Part shown: positions 17,963-26,185 of the stretch, in pieces
Position numbering within the stretch: position 1 is the stretch's first letter
Layout of the letters: each line of letters starts with the position of its first letter
DNA from: Methanobrevibacter_A sp964431035
GTDB lineage: Archaea; Methanobacteriota; Methanobacteria; Methanobacteriales; Methanobacteriaceae
Assembly: GCA_964431035.1 (NCBI GenBank)
Contig: CAYSIF010000001.1
Location: forward strand, 36,950-100,949
Length of the DNA: 64,000 bases
Direction: 5' to 3'
The notes under the pieces: model-generated
The model's database searches: none
Told to the model about the DNA's origin: nothing
What the model saw: the letters and a program-made list of their open reading frames with translations, nothing else
Program-made: the position numbers and the translations under genes

Positions 17963-18256
17963 ATGGTAACAAGATCAAGAGGATTTAAAAGTAGAAGTAG
18001 AAAAAAACTAACTAAAACTCAAAGACCAGGACGTACAAATCCTATTACAAAAAGAATACAAAAATTCGAAGAAGGAGACTTAGTACACATTATCATAGAC
18101 CCAAGTATCCACAAAGGTCAACCACACTCCAGATTCCACGGAAAAACCGCAAGAGTAAGTGGACAAAAAGGAGCAGCATACATACTATCCTTAAAAGATG
18201 GTAACAAAACTAAAGAGTTAATAGTTAGACCAGATCACTTAAAAATGCAAGAATGA
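17963..18256 (+). CDS. rpl21e: Ribosomal protein L21e
   Basis: The 97 aa protein starts MVTRSRGFKSRSRKKLTK and continues with the SH3-like barrel FEEGDLVHIIIDPSIHKGQPHSRFHGKTARV of large-subunit protein L21e. A GAGAGGTATC ribosome binding site precedes the ATG. The stop overlaps the ribosome binding site of rpoF, which starts eight bases later. L21e-RpoF-DUF655-RsmA is a widely conserved archaeal order. Confidence 0.97.
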   Translation: MVTRSRGFKSRSRKKLTKTQRPGRTNPITKRIQKFEEGDLVHIIIDPSIHKGQPHSRFHGKTARVSGQKGAAYILSLKDGNKTKELIVRPDHLKMQE

Positions 18257-18263
18257 GGATAAC

Positions 18264-18605
18264 ATGATAGGGAAAAAAACCCTGGAAACAAAACCAGTAC
18301 CTGCTGCAGAAGTTAAAGAAATTCTAGACGAATTTTCAGAAACAAATGATTTAAGTTATGAGCAAAATTTAACTTTAGCACATGTTACTAATTTCAAAAA
18401 ACTTTCTTTAGAAGACACAGAAAAATTAATCGAAGAATTAACAGACATTGTTAAAGAAAAACACGCTATTATCATAGCTGACTTAATGCCAAAAGATTTA
18501 GAGGATTTAAGATTAATCTTCGCTAAAGAACAATTCCCAATAGCTAAAGAAGAAATGGAAAAAATCCTAACAATATTAGAAAAATACGAAATAGGATTAG
18601 AATAA
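18264..18605 (+). CDS. rpoF: DNA-directed RNA polymerase subunit F (Rpb4)
   Basis: The 113 aa helical protein has the archaeal RpoF pattern, with an N-terminal VPAAEVKEILDEF segment and a C-terminal HRDC-like helix bundle (IIIADLMPKDLEDLRLIFAKE). It forms the stalk of RNA polymerase with subunit E'. The GAGGATAAC ribosome binding site lies across the end of rpl21e, so the two are translated from one message. Confidence 0.95.
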   Translation: MIGKKTLETKPVPAAEVKEILDEFSETNDLSYEQNLTLAHVTNFKKLSLEDTEKLIEELTDIVKEKHAIIIADLMPKDLEDLRLIFAKEQFPIAKEEMEKILTILEKYEIGLE

Positions 18606-18768
18606 AAATTCTAATTTTTTTTATCTAATTAATCCATTTTTTATACATCAAGCGAATAAACCTTTGAGAAGATTATAAAAAACTAAAAATCCTAAAAAAA
18701 ATCAGTTAAAACTATATTATACTAAGAATTACAAACATAAATATTAATTAAAACAAAAGGTGATTTGA

Positions 18769-19362
18769 ATGGATCAGGACAATCCTAAAAAAGAAAATGA
18801 TGCAATCATACTAGATTATTTGAGTTTAGGATATGTTAAACCAAATATGAAATCTTTCAAAGGTAAAGCAATTGCACAAGCAATAGGTACTGAAAAATTC
18901 AGTCTATTAGAATTAACACCAAAAAAAGATGCTAATCTCGAAATACTTGAAAAAGTATACATAGGTGCAGGTAAAAGAGATAAAATCGCAAGCGTAAAAC
19001 GTAAAATAAGATACGAAGATTTAACTGCAACTAGTAGAATCGAAATCGAATATGCTATACAAGACATAATTACCGAAAATGAAGAAAAATATGTTAACTT
19101 TTTCAATGAATCTGGAGGTATAAGTACCAGATTACATAAACTAGAACTTATCCCAGGTATCGGTAAAAAGCATCGTGAAGCAATTGTTAAAGCTCGTGAA
19201 GAAAAACCATTTGAAAGCTTTGAAGATATTAAAGAAAGAGTTCCAGTTATCAATGATCCTGTTGGAATGCTAGTAAAAAGAGTTATACTTGAATTAGATA
19301 ATAGTATAACTAAAAGAGGTAAAAATAAATATAACTTATTTACTCAAGTTACTAGAAGATAA
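18769..19362 (+). CDS. DUF655 family RNA/DNA-binding protein
   Basis: The 197 aa protein belongs to DUF655, an archaeal family always found near rpoF and rsmA. The N-terminal half is an OB-like beta domain (AIILDYLSLGYVKPN, then AIGTEKFSLLELTPKKD). The C-terminal half holds a helix-hairpin-helix (LIPGIGKKHREAIVKAREEKPF). This suggests nucleic acid binding, probably in ribosome or tRNA handling, but no activity is established. AAGGTGAT sits before the ATG. Ribosomal and rRNA methylation genes flank it. Confidence 0.9.
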   Translation: MDQDNPKKENDAIILDYLSLGYVKPNMKSFKGKAIAQAIGTEKFSLLELTPKKDANLEILEKVYIGAGKRDKIASVKRKIRYEDLTATSRIEIEYAIQDIITENEEKYVNFFNESGGISTRLHKLELIPGIGKKHREAIVKAREEKPFESFEDIKERVPVINDPVGMLVKRVILELDNSITKRGKNKYNLFTQVTRR

Positions 19363-19454
19363 AAAAAGAACAAATTTTTTTCTTTTTTTATAAAACTTTT
19401 TTTAAACTATTTTTTTAATTTAATAAAAATTTTATTTTTATACTATTTTTTTAT

Positions 19455-20315
19455 GTGATTACCTTGGAAAATAATCATAAATCTCTTGCTAAAATAACAA
19501 AGAAAATTCTTAACAAACACAATATTAAATTAAATAGAAGTTTAGGTCAGAATTATTTAATTGATGATTATAAACTTAAAAATATTATTGAATTTTCAAA
19601 TTTAAATGATAATGATACTGTTTTAGAAATTGGTTCTGGTATTGGAACATTAACTCTAGAATTAGCTCGTAAAGCTAAAAAAGTAATTAGTATAGAAAAG
19701 GATCCTACTATTTTTAATATTTTAAGTCAGCGTCTTGAAGATGAGAATATTGGTAATGTTGATTTGATTAATGGTGATGCATTAGATTTGGAGTTTCCAA
19801 AGTTTAATAAGATTGTTTCAAATTTACCTTATCAGATTTCTTCTCCTATTACTTTTAAATTTTTAGATTATAGTTTTGATTTAGCTGTTTTAATGTATCA
19901 AAAGGAGTTTAGTAATCATATGTTAGCTGAGCCTGGTAGTAAGGATTATTCTAGACTTTCTGCTATGTTGTATTATAAGGCTAGTGTTGAATTGCTTGAT
20001 AATGTGTCTGCTGAGTCTTTTATTCCTAAGCCTAAGGTGGATTCTGTTGTTGTTGGTCTTAAGCCTAAGGTTAATACTTTAAGTGATGAGGATTTTGAGG
20101 TTTATGGACTTGTTTGTAGGGCATTATTCCAACATAAGAATAAGCGGTCTCGTAATGCTTTAATTGATTCTAGACATGTTTTAGGTTATAAGGATAAGAA
20201 AGTTTTAAGAGATGAGTTAAATAATATTGATTGTGATTTGTTTGATATGCGTCCTGTTAATATGAGTCCTGAGGATATTTTGGAGTTATCTAAGAGTATT
20301 AGGAGTATTTTATGA
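19455..20315 (+). CDS. rsmA: 16S rRNA dimethyladenosine transferase RsmA/KsgA
   Basis: The enzyme dimethylates two adjacent adenosines near the 3' end of 16S rRNA. The SAM motif is LEIGSGIGTLTLELA and the adenine-methylase motif is NLPYQISSPITFKF. The listed start is a GTG at 19,455; a TTG at 19,464 with GTGAT as its binding site is an equal alternative. From about 19.75 kb the coding strand turns T/G-rich, the reverse of srp54. The stop overlaps the next start in ATGA (20,312-20,315). Confidence 0.95.
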   Translation: MITLENNHKSLAKITKKILNKHNIKLNRSLGQNYLIDDYKLKNIIEFSNLNDNDTVLEIGSGIGTLTLELARKAKKVISIEKDPTIFNILSQRLEDENIGNVDLINGDALDLEFPKFNKIVSNLPYQISSPITFKFLDYSFDLAVLMYQKEFSNHMLAEPGSKDYSRLSAMLYYKASVELLDNVSAESFIPKPKVDSVVVGLKPKVNTLSDEDFEVYGLVCRALFQHKNKRSRNALIDSRHVLGYKDKKVLRDELNNIDCDLFDMRPVNMSPEDILELSKSIRSIL

Positions 20316-20902
20316 AGGTTGGGGATTTTGATATTGAGACTAGTGATTTGGTTTATATTCCATCTGATGATACTTTTCTTTTAGCTGAGAATTTAGATAT
20401 AAGTTCTGGTGATAGTGTTTTGGAGATTGGTACTGGTAGTGGTTTGGTTGCTTTGTATGCTTCACGTTTGAGTTCTAATATTACTGTTAGTGATATTAAT
20501 TATAATGCTTTGGAGTTGGCTGAGGAGAATTTTAAGCGTAATGGTGTAGATGGTGTTGAGCTTGTTTTTGGTAATTTGTTTGAACCATTTACTGATAGAA
20601 AATTTGATGTTATTTTGTTTAATACTCCATATCTACCAACTGATGTTGATGATGTTTTAGAGGATGATTTAAATTATGCATTTGATGGTGGAGCAGATGG
20701 AAGGAAAGTTATTGATAAGTTTTTAGATGAAGTGAAAAATCATTTAAATGATGGTGGTAAAGTTCAGATGATTCAGTCCTCACTTTCAGATAATGAAAAA
20801 ACCTTAAAAAAATTAGATGAAAACGGATTTATTAGTGAAATAAGTAAAAGTGAAAAATTCTTTTTTGAAGAAATAGTACTAATAAACGCTTACTTAATAT
20901 AA
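20312..20902 (+). CDS. HemK/Mtq2-like class I SAM-dependent methyltransferase
   Basis: The 196 aa protein has the SAM-binding LEIGTGSGLVALYAS motif and an NTPYLP catalytic motif in place of the usual NPPY. It resembles archaeal and eukaryotic Mtq2/HemK2 proteins that methylate the glutamine of release factor GGQ motifs. It overlaps rsmA by four bases. The final 107 bases of the gene, plus four bases past the stop, are repeated almost exactly at 21,868-21,978 beyond a toxin-antitoxin pair; see that repeat. The T/G-rich codon style ends near 20.6 kb, within the gene. Confidence 0.88.
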   Translation: MKVGDFDIETSDLVYIPSDDTFLLAENLDISSGDSVLEIGTGSGLVALYASRLSSNITVSDINYNALELAEENFKRNGVDGVELVFGNLFEPFTDRKFDVILFNTPYLPTDVDDVLEDDLNYAFDGGADGRKVIDKFLDEVKNHLNDGGKVQMIQSSLSDNEKTLKKLDENGFISEISKSEKFFFEEIVLINAYLI

Positions 20903-20906
20903 AAAA
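20796..20906. repeat. 111-bp direct repeat, copy 1 (3' end of the methyltransferase gene)
   Basis: These 111 bases recur at 21,868-21,978 with a single mismatch (C at 20,887, T at 21,959). This copy encodes the last codons and the stop of the methyltransferase. The two copies are 1,072 bases apart and enclose the TumE/TumA-like pair. Confidence 0.95.
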
Positions 20907-21001
20907 CTTATAAAAAGTTCTATTACACCAATATTTAGTGTAAATATGTTTTATTTAAAAATATGATGAAAAAATGAGAAAAAATAATTTATAAAACTAT
21001 G

Positions 21002-21424
21002 TTATATTTCTACTTTAATTAAGTCATAATTTAAGTAAGGTATTTTATTATTTTTATTCCCATTTTTTAATTGAATATAACCCATATCTTTTAATTTATG
21101 AATTCTAGGTTGAATATTACTAACATCTTTATCTAATAATAATGCTAATTCTCGTATACTTTTAGGTTTTTCATATTTTATTACATTTAAAATACTTAAA
21201 TCTAATTGAGATAATTTTATTTCATTACTTACTAAACTTTCACTATATTCAATTGTATCTGTAGGATTATCTTTATAATAATTCCAATTTTCTAAATCCA
21301 CATAAAATTTCATATTATTAGTTCTTTCGAACAGTTTTTCTAATTCTTCAATAGAGTTGTATTGCTCTTCCATTTTCTTTATAAAGTCAAATCCGCTTTC
21401 TTTTTTAACTAATGTGATAATCAT
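21002..21424 (-). CDS. HTH protein of a TumE-TumA-type toxin-antitoxin pair (putative antitoxin)
   Basis: The 140 aa protein has a C-terminal winged helix (about 75-135: LSQLDLSILNVIKYEKPKS, RELALLLDKDVSNIQPRIH, KLKDMGYIQLK) like the HVO_A0114-type regulators found with DUF6516 proteins. The N-terminal half has a DLENWNYYKDNP segment also seen in such partners. Its start overlaps the stop of the upstream partner by four bases, as expected for a toxin-antitoxin operon. Which product is toxic is inferred from the family, not shown by sequence. Confidence 0.65.
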   Translation of the reverse strand: MIITLVKKESGFDFIKKMEEQYNSIEELEKLFERTNNMKFYVDLENWNYYKDNPTDTIEYSESLVSNEIKLSQLDLSILNVIKYEKPKSIRELALLLDKDVSNIQPRIHKLKDMGYIQLKNGNKNNKIPYLNYDLIKVEI

Positions 21425-21705
21425 AACTCGCCATTCAACTCCTTTTTTAATTTTTCAATATTAACAATTTTATTTAATTCTATATGTAATAAAACGATAC
21501 TCAATACTTTTTTAGAATCTTGTTCTTTTATATTTTCTCTTATGAAATGTTTTTCTGGATTAGGGTGTATATGTGCACTTTCAATATGATAATTATCAAT
21601 TAAAATATTATCAGGCATTATAACTATTGACCAACCCATTGGTGTTTTCGCATGATAAATAATTTTATCATTAATTTCAACAGAACTTTGAGTTTTTCTT
21701 TTCAT
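21421..21705 (-). CDS. DUF6516/TumE-like protein (putative toxin)
   Basis: The 94 aa protein has a short beta-rich start with a YHAKTPMGWSIVIMPDN segment, the HIHPNPEKH motif and a C-terminal helix, matching the small DUF6516 proteins annotated as TumE toxins. It is first in a two-gene unit with the HTH protein. A perfect inverted repeat (21,759-21,775) and AAACATAA iterations upstream are likely operator sites. The module sits between two copies of the methyltransferase 3' end, which marks it as an insertion. Confidence 0.6.
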   Translation of the reverse strand: MKRKTQSSVEINDKIIYHAKTPMGWSIVIMPDNILIDNYHIESAHIHPNPEKHFIRENIKEQDSKKVLSIVLLHIELNKIVNIEKLKKELNGEL

Positions 21706-21758
21706 GTTTAATCAAATTTATTTTTATTATATAATATTTATATTAATTATATAAATAT

Positions 21759-21775
21759 GTTGTTAAAATAACAAC
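21759..21775. promoter_or_regulatory. Inverted repeat, likely operator of the TumE-TumA-like pair
   Basis: GTTGTTA and TAACAAC form a perfect seven-base inverted repeat around AAA, 54 bases upstream of the TumE-like start and next to AT-rich promoter-like sequence. The position suits autorepression by the HTH protein. Confidence 0.5.
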
Positions 21776-21825
21776 ACTAATATAAAATAAAATTTATTTT
21801 CACCATGTAATTTTTTTTAGAAATA

Positions 21826-21852
21826 GAAACATAAACATAATAAACATAAAAC
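21826..21852. repeat. AAACATAA iterations upstream of the TumE-TumA-like pair
   Basis: AAACATA occurs three times within 27 bases. The same word, on the other strand as TTATGTTT, is iterated before the AAA ATPase gene at 37,158-38,318. It may be a binding site or simple AT-rich sequence. Confidence 0.4.
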
Positions 21853-21867
21853 CATGCACTTCCTAAA

Positions 21868-21978
21868 AAAAAACCTTAAAAAAATTAGATGAAAACGGAT
21901 TTATTAGTGAAATAAGTAAAAGTGAAAAATTCTTTTTTGAAGAAATAGTACTAATAAATGCTTACTTAATATAAAAAA
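21868..21978. repeat. 111-bp direct repeat, copy 2 (orphan copy of methyltransferase 3' end)
   Basis: It is nearly identical to 20,796-20,906 (one mismatch). It encodes only the last 35 or so codons and stop of the methyltransferase, without a start, and is therefore non-functional. It ends 18 bases before the dapF stop codon and marks the far boundary of the inserted toxin-antitoxin segment. Confidence 0.95.
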
Positions 21979-21995
21979 AGAGAATAATATAGATT

Positions 21996-22856
21996 CTAAT
22001 AGATTACTCCATTAGAAACTAATTCTGCAGGACCTTGCATAAATACACCAATTTTACCATCTTCTTCATAGATAGTAAATTCTAAATCTCCACCAGGCAA
22101 ATGTAAAAGTATATCCTTATCAAAGTGTCCTAATTTATAACCTGCAATAGCAGTTGATGTTGCTCCAGTTCCACAAGCAAGAGTTACACCAGCACCACGT
22201 TCCCATGTTATCATTTTACCTTCGTTTTTTGATTTTACTTCAACAAAGTGCACATTTATTTTTTCAGGAAATGCTTCATGGCATTCTATAGCAGGACCTA
22301 AACGGTTAATATCCACATTATCAACATTATCAACAAAAATTATTGCATGTGGATTTCCAACATTAACAGCAGTTAAAGTTATTGTTTCACCATCTACAAT
22401 GATTTCTTCATTAACTGCTTCTTTAGAGTCAGATTTCATTGGGATTTTTTCTGGTTCAAATGATGCTAATCCCATATTAACTTTAAATGATACTGGTTCA
22501 CCGTTTTCTAAGTTAATATCTAATGTTAATATATCACACATTGTTTCAACAGATAATGAGGTTTTATCTGTTATTTTGTTTCTGTATACGAAGTCTCCGA
22601 AGCATCTTATACCGTTTCCACACATTTCAGCTTCAGATCCATCTGGGTTGAACATACGATATCTTAAATCTGCTTTATCTGAGTTACTTACAAATAAAAC
22701 ACCATCTGATCCTACACCAAAGTGTCTGTCACTTAAAAATTGACATGCTTCAGGTTTATCTGCTTCTGGTATAAGTTCTTCTTTTGTTTCATCTATAATT
22801 ACAAAGTCATTACCTATACCATGCATTTTAGAGAATTTTAATCCTTTTAAATTCAT
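21996..22856 (-). CDS. dapF: Diaminopimelate epimerase
   Basis: DapF converts LL- to meso-diaminopimelate in lysine synthesis. The two catalytic cysteines are Cys79 (EMCGNGIRCFG) and Cys228 (LACGTGATST), in two similar halves as usual; length 286 aa is standard. A GGGAGAG site precedes the ATG. It follows lysA by 46 bases, so epimerase and decarboxylase, the last two steps to lysine, are co-transcribed. Methanobacteriales have pseudomurein walls, so the pathway here serves lysine supply, including for the wall peptide. Confidence 0.97.
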   Translation of the reverse strand: MNLKGLKFSKMHGIGNDFVIIDETKEELIPEADKPEACQFLSDRHFGVGSDGVLFVSNSDKADLRYRMFNPDGSEAEMCGNGIRCFGDFVYRNKITDKTSLSVETMCDILTLDINLENGEPVSFKVNMGLASFEPEKIPMKSDSKEAVNEEIIVDGETITLTAVNVGNPHAIIFVDNVDNVDINRLGPAIECHEAFPEKINVHFVEVKSKNEGKMITWERGAGVTLACGTGATSTAIAGYKLGHFDKDILLHLPGGDLEFTIYEEDGKIGVFMQGPAELVSNGVIY

Positions 22857-22901
22857 GTTTTACTTTTACTCTCCCTAAAAAATTTTATTTACAATTTTTT
22901 T

Positions 22902-24188
22902 TTAGTTTTTTAGATATTCTGGTACAATTTGTTTATTGAATAAGTCGTCAAATGTTTGTCCTTCACGTACTAGCATTGCTTCTCCATCTTTAACTAGAAC
23001 TTCTGGAGGTAATGGTCTGGAGTTGTAGTTTGATGCCATGGTAAATCCGTATGCTCCTGCATTTAATATTCCTAGGATATCTCCCTCTTCAATACTTGGA
23101 AGTGGTCTGTCTCTTGCGAATAAATCTCCAGATTCACATACGTTTCCAGCAACATCTACTTCTTCGGTTGCTTCAGCATCCATTCTATTTGCAACAACAA
23201 TATGATGGTATGATCCATACATTGCAGGTCTAAGTAAAGTGTTAAATCCTGCATCTGTTCCTATGAATTTACGGTAACTTTGTTTAACACTGTTTACACT
23301 TACAAGTAGTGTTGAAGCATCTCCTACAATATATCTTCCTGGTTCAAGATATAATGATGGTTCTTTCATATTATATTTAGCTAATTTTTCTTTAAATAAA
23401 GTAATATTTTCTTTTGCAAACTTATCTAAATCAACAATATTTTCTTCAGGAGTGTAAGGTATTCCAACACCGCCACCAAAGTCAATAAATTCAAATTCAA
23501 GACCAGTTTCTTCATGAACATTACCTGCAATATCCATTGTAGATTCAATTGCAACTTTAAATGGTTCAGGATCTAAAATTCCAGATCCAATATGAGAATG
23601 CATACCTACAGGAATAAAACCTAACTCTTCAGCACGAGTATATGCTTCAACAGCTTCAGTTTCCATAATTCCAAATTTAGCCATAACTCCACCAGTAATA
23701 CAATGCTCATGATGTCCAGCTTCAACCATAGGATTAACTCTAAATGATAATTTAACACCTTCAGGATCAATAGATTTAGCTAAACGTTCTAATGCAGACA
23801 TAGAATCAATATTTAAAATAACATCTTCATCTGCAACAAATTTCATCTCATCATTTTTAATATTATTACCAGTAAATAAGATTCTATCAGCATCAAAACC
23901 TAATTTCTTACAAGTATAAACCTCACCAGGAGAAACTGTATCTACAGAACAACCTTCATCTCTTAAAATAGACATTACAGCAAGATTTGTATTAGCTTTA
24001 CATGCATAAAATACTCTGAAATCTTTATAATATTTTGAAAATGCATTATTAAATCTTTGATAATTATCACGTATACGGTTTTCATCAATAACATATACTG
24101 GTGTGCCAAATTCATCTACTAAATCACATGCATCAGCACCACCAATATCCAAATGGTTTTTATCATTTACTTTAATATTTAAATCCAT
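22902..24188 (-). CDS. lysA: Diaminopimelate decarboxylase
   Basis: A PLP enzyme of the alanine racemase fold that makes lysine from meso-diaminopimelate. The PLP lysine is in FYACKANTNL (Lys64 with this start), with the glycine-rich phosphate site FIDFGGGVGIPY and the ECxSGD-like segment CESGDLFARDRPLP. An ATG at 24,200 overlaps the ribosome binding site TGGTGAATACT, so the ATG at 24,188 is the true start (428 aa). It is the first gene of the lysA-dapF unit. Confidence 0.97.
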   Translation of the reverse strand: MDLNIKVNDKNHLDIGGADACDLVDEFGTPVYVIDENRIRDNYQRFNNAFSKYYKDFRVFYACKANTNLAVMSILRDEGCSVDTVSPGEVYTCKKLGFDADRILFTGNNIKNDEMKFVADEDVILNIDSMSALERLAKSIDPEGVKLSFRVNPMVEAGHHEHCITGGVMAKFGIMETEAVEAYTRAEELGFIPVGMHSHIGSGILDPEPFKVAIESTMDIAGNVHEETGLEFEFIDFGGGVGIPYTPEENIVDLDKFAKENITLFKEKLAKYNMKEPSLYLEPGRYIVGDASTLLVSVNSVKQSYRKFIGTDAGFNTLLRPAMYGSYHHIVVANRMDAEATEEVDVAGNVCESGDLFARDRPLPSIEEGDILGILNAGAYGFTMASNYNSRPLPPEVLVKDGEAMLVREGQTFDDLFNKQIVPEYLKN

Positions 24189-24424
24189 AGTATTCACCAT
24201 AAAATAATAGTTAAAATGAATTAAAAAAAATAATTAATTAAATTTATTATAAAAAAAAAATTAGTGTAAAAAAAAGTACTTTTTTAAAGAATTTATCCTT
24301 AACAATATTTATAATTAATTAAGGAAAACAAATATCCGACCATAAAAAAATAGGAAAAAATAAACCAAATTTTATACTGGAAACAATAAACACCGATGAT
24401 CTAAATTTTTTAATTAAATTCTTT

Positions 24425-24841
24425 TTATAGATAATTGAAAAAGTTTTTTTCATGTATTCTTATAACATTTTCAACTTTATCAAAGTCTGAATCAAATGAT
24501 AATATATGATTTATATTTTTTTCGGACATAATTTGGATAGTTGTACAATCTGAAAATCCAATCGAACCATCATATTTTAAAAATATATCTATGGCACTTT
24601 CATAAGTTGCCATTGTTTTTATAATTATTATTTTGTTTGTTTTTATTAATTTTTCAAAAATCAATTTTCCCATTTTACCATTAGTTCCTTTAAGCGAATT
24701 TATAGTTTCAGCTAAAATTATGTCTGTTATATATGTTTGATGATTGTCAATTAAAGGTCCTAATTTTAATGATGCTTCATGCCATTGGTCATTTTTTAAT
24801 AATAAACCTATTAAAGGTGTTGAGTCTATTAATAATTTCAT
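24425..24841 (-). CDS. vapC: PIN-domain VapC-type toxin
   Basis: The 138 aa protein has a PIN RNase layout: Asp6 in LLIDSTPLIGLLL, Glu near residue 44 (DIILAETINSL), and a C-terminal acidic pair (GFSDCTTIQIM, then LSFDSDFDKV). VapC proteins are metal-dependent RNases that often cut tRNA or rRNA. The ATG overlaps the stop of vapB by four bases. A second VapBC of similar size is at 49.7-50.3 kb. Confidence 0.85.
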   Translation of the reverse strand: MKLLIDSTPLIGLLLKNDQWHEASLKLGPLIDNHQTYITDIILAETINSLKGTNGKMGKLIFEKLIKTNKIIIIKTMATYESAIDIFLKYDGSIGFSDCTTIQIMSEKNINHILSFDSDFDKVENVIRIHEKNFFNYL

Positions 24842-25074
24842 AATTCACCTTTTTGAGATTTATGTTTTAAATCTACAGCGTTTGTTTCTTCATCTAGTTC
24901 GATTATTCCTGCTAAATCCATAATACTATCTTTTTTTACAAATGATAATTCCACAGTTCTTTTTTCTTTGTTTAATCGCCATTCGATTATTTCATTTGGA
25001 GATATATTCAATTCTTTTCTAATTTTTGAAGGAACTACTGTTTGATATCCCTTGTAAAATTTTGTTGTTTCCAT
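24838..25074 (-). CDS. vapB: AbrB-type VapB antitoxin
   Basis: The 78 aa protein has an N-terminal swapped-hairpin AbrB domain (TKFYKGYQTVVPSKIRKELN, then NEIIEWRLNKE) and an acidic C-terminal tail expected to bind the toxin. It begins after a GGATG site. It is the same length as the VapB at 49,687 and related to it. A perfect inverted repeat at 25,111-25,128 is a likely autoregulatory operator. Confidence 0.85.
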   Translation of the reverse strand: METTKFYKGYQTVVPSKIRKELNISPNEIIEWRLNKEKRTVELSFVKKDSIMDLAGIIELDEETNAVDLKHKSQKGEL

Positions 25075-25413
25075 AATAAAAACATCCTATTATTTTTATA
25101 TGATGAAAATTATATCTAATAAGATATATAAATATACCTAATATTATAAAATTCTAAAAATTCTATTTATCAGATATTAAATTTACAAACATTATTTATT
25201 TAAATTATATAAAAAAATTAGGAATTTAATATAATTATTTTAAAAACTTTCTTTTATATTCATTTAAAAAATAAAAATAAGAAATAAAATACTAATTAAA
25301 AGAAAAATAAATAATAATCCGAATAAAACACACAAATAATATATTGAAATTAGATTTATACAAAAAACTATAAACTAATAACATATAACTAAATTAATTG
25401 TGAAATAGATAAT
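25075..25413. other. AT-rich gap between vapBC and a divergent Nudix gene
   Basis: These 339 bases hold the vapB operator at 25,111-25,128 and otherwise no open frame, RNA fold or repeat that I can support. Promoters for both divergent units must lie here. Confidence 0.6.
25111..25128. promoter_or_regulatory. Inverted repeat upstream of vapB
   Basis: TATATCT and AGATATA flank AATA as a perfect seven-base inverted repeat, 37 bases before the vapB start, overlapping TATA-like sequence. This position suits repression by the VapB-VapC complex. Confidence 0.45.
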
Positions 25414-25815
25414 ATGATTAAAGCTTTCGGATTAACAATGCGAGGCATTGTAAAAAAAGATAATGAAATTTTATTATTAAAAAGACACCCAAAATCCAAT
25501 AATGGTCCTTGTCAATGGGAATTACCCGGCGGTAAAGTCGAACAAAATGAATTCTTCGATGAAGGATTAATACGTGAATTAAAAGAAGAAACAAATTTAG
25601 ACTGTGAAGTTGACTCTTTTTATGAAGCAGTTCAACAGGATTTTCCAAAAAGACATACTGTTCAACTTATAATGTATTTAAAAACAAATAATTATGATGT
25701 TAAAATTAGTGATGAACATGTAGACTATATTTGGGCAGATATTTCTAAAATTAAAGAATTAGATATTACAGAAGGTTTAAAAAAGATTCTAGATAAGAAA
25801 AAATGGGAAATATAA
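25414..25815 (+). CDS. Nudix hydrolase (MutT-like)
   Basis: The 133 aa protein has a Nudix box at 40-62 (GKVEQNEFFDEGLIRELKEE), with the RE..EE core and Asn in place of the last Gly. The N-terminal LLLKRHPKSNNGPCQWELPGG is typical of MutT/8-oxo-dGTPase and related sanitising pyrophosphatases. The substrate is inferred. It is followed 27 bases later by a TIGR04076 gene on the same strand. Confidence 0.85.
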   Translation: MIKAFGLTMRGIVKKDNEILLLKRHPKSNNGPCQWELPGGKVEQNEFFDEGLIRELKEETNLDCEVDSFYEAVQQDFPKRHTVQLIMYLKTNNYDVKISDEHVDYIWADISKIKELDITEGLKKILDKKKWEI

Positions 25816-25842
25816 ATATTCACTTTTAGGAGGCAGAATAAT

Positions 25843-26157
25843 TTGCAAAAAGTGAAAATAACAGTTATAAGAAAAGTCAGACATGATGATTTAATTGAAA
25901 AATATGAAAATCCCCTTGAACATGAATGTGATGTTGAGGAAGGGGAAGTTTTTATAGCAAATGGTTGGGAGAAACCGGATAATTTTTGTGATAGTGCATG
26001 GGAGTCCCTTTCTCCATTTGTCCTTGCATTAGCTTGTGGTGCTGAGGATTTCTATGATGGTTGGATGAAAAATAAAAAATCTGCTATGATTTCTTGTAAT
26101 GATGGTTTTAGACCTGTTAGTTTTCTTTTAGAAACATTAGATGATGTTGCAGATTAA
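25843..26157 (+). CDS. TIGR04076 family protein
   Basis: The 104 aa protein matches the TIGR04076 pattern: KVKITVIRKVRHDDLIEKY at the start, CDVEEGEVF, the central CDSAWESLSPFV segment and a C-terminal CNDGFRPVSF. Several cysteines are conserved in this family of unknown role. It begins with TTG at 25,843, nine bases after a perfect AGGAGG site; no ATG is nearer. The strong ribosome binding site makes the TTG start convincing. Confidence 0.8.
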   Translation: MQKVKITVIRKVRHDDLIEKYENPLEHECDVEEGEVFIANGWEKPDNFCDSAWESLSPFVLALACGAEDFYDGWMKNKKSAMISCNDGFRPVSFLLETLDDVAD

Positions 26158-26185
26158 AAAAAAAGATATATTTATAATATTTAGA

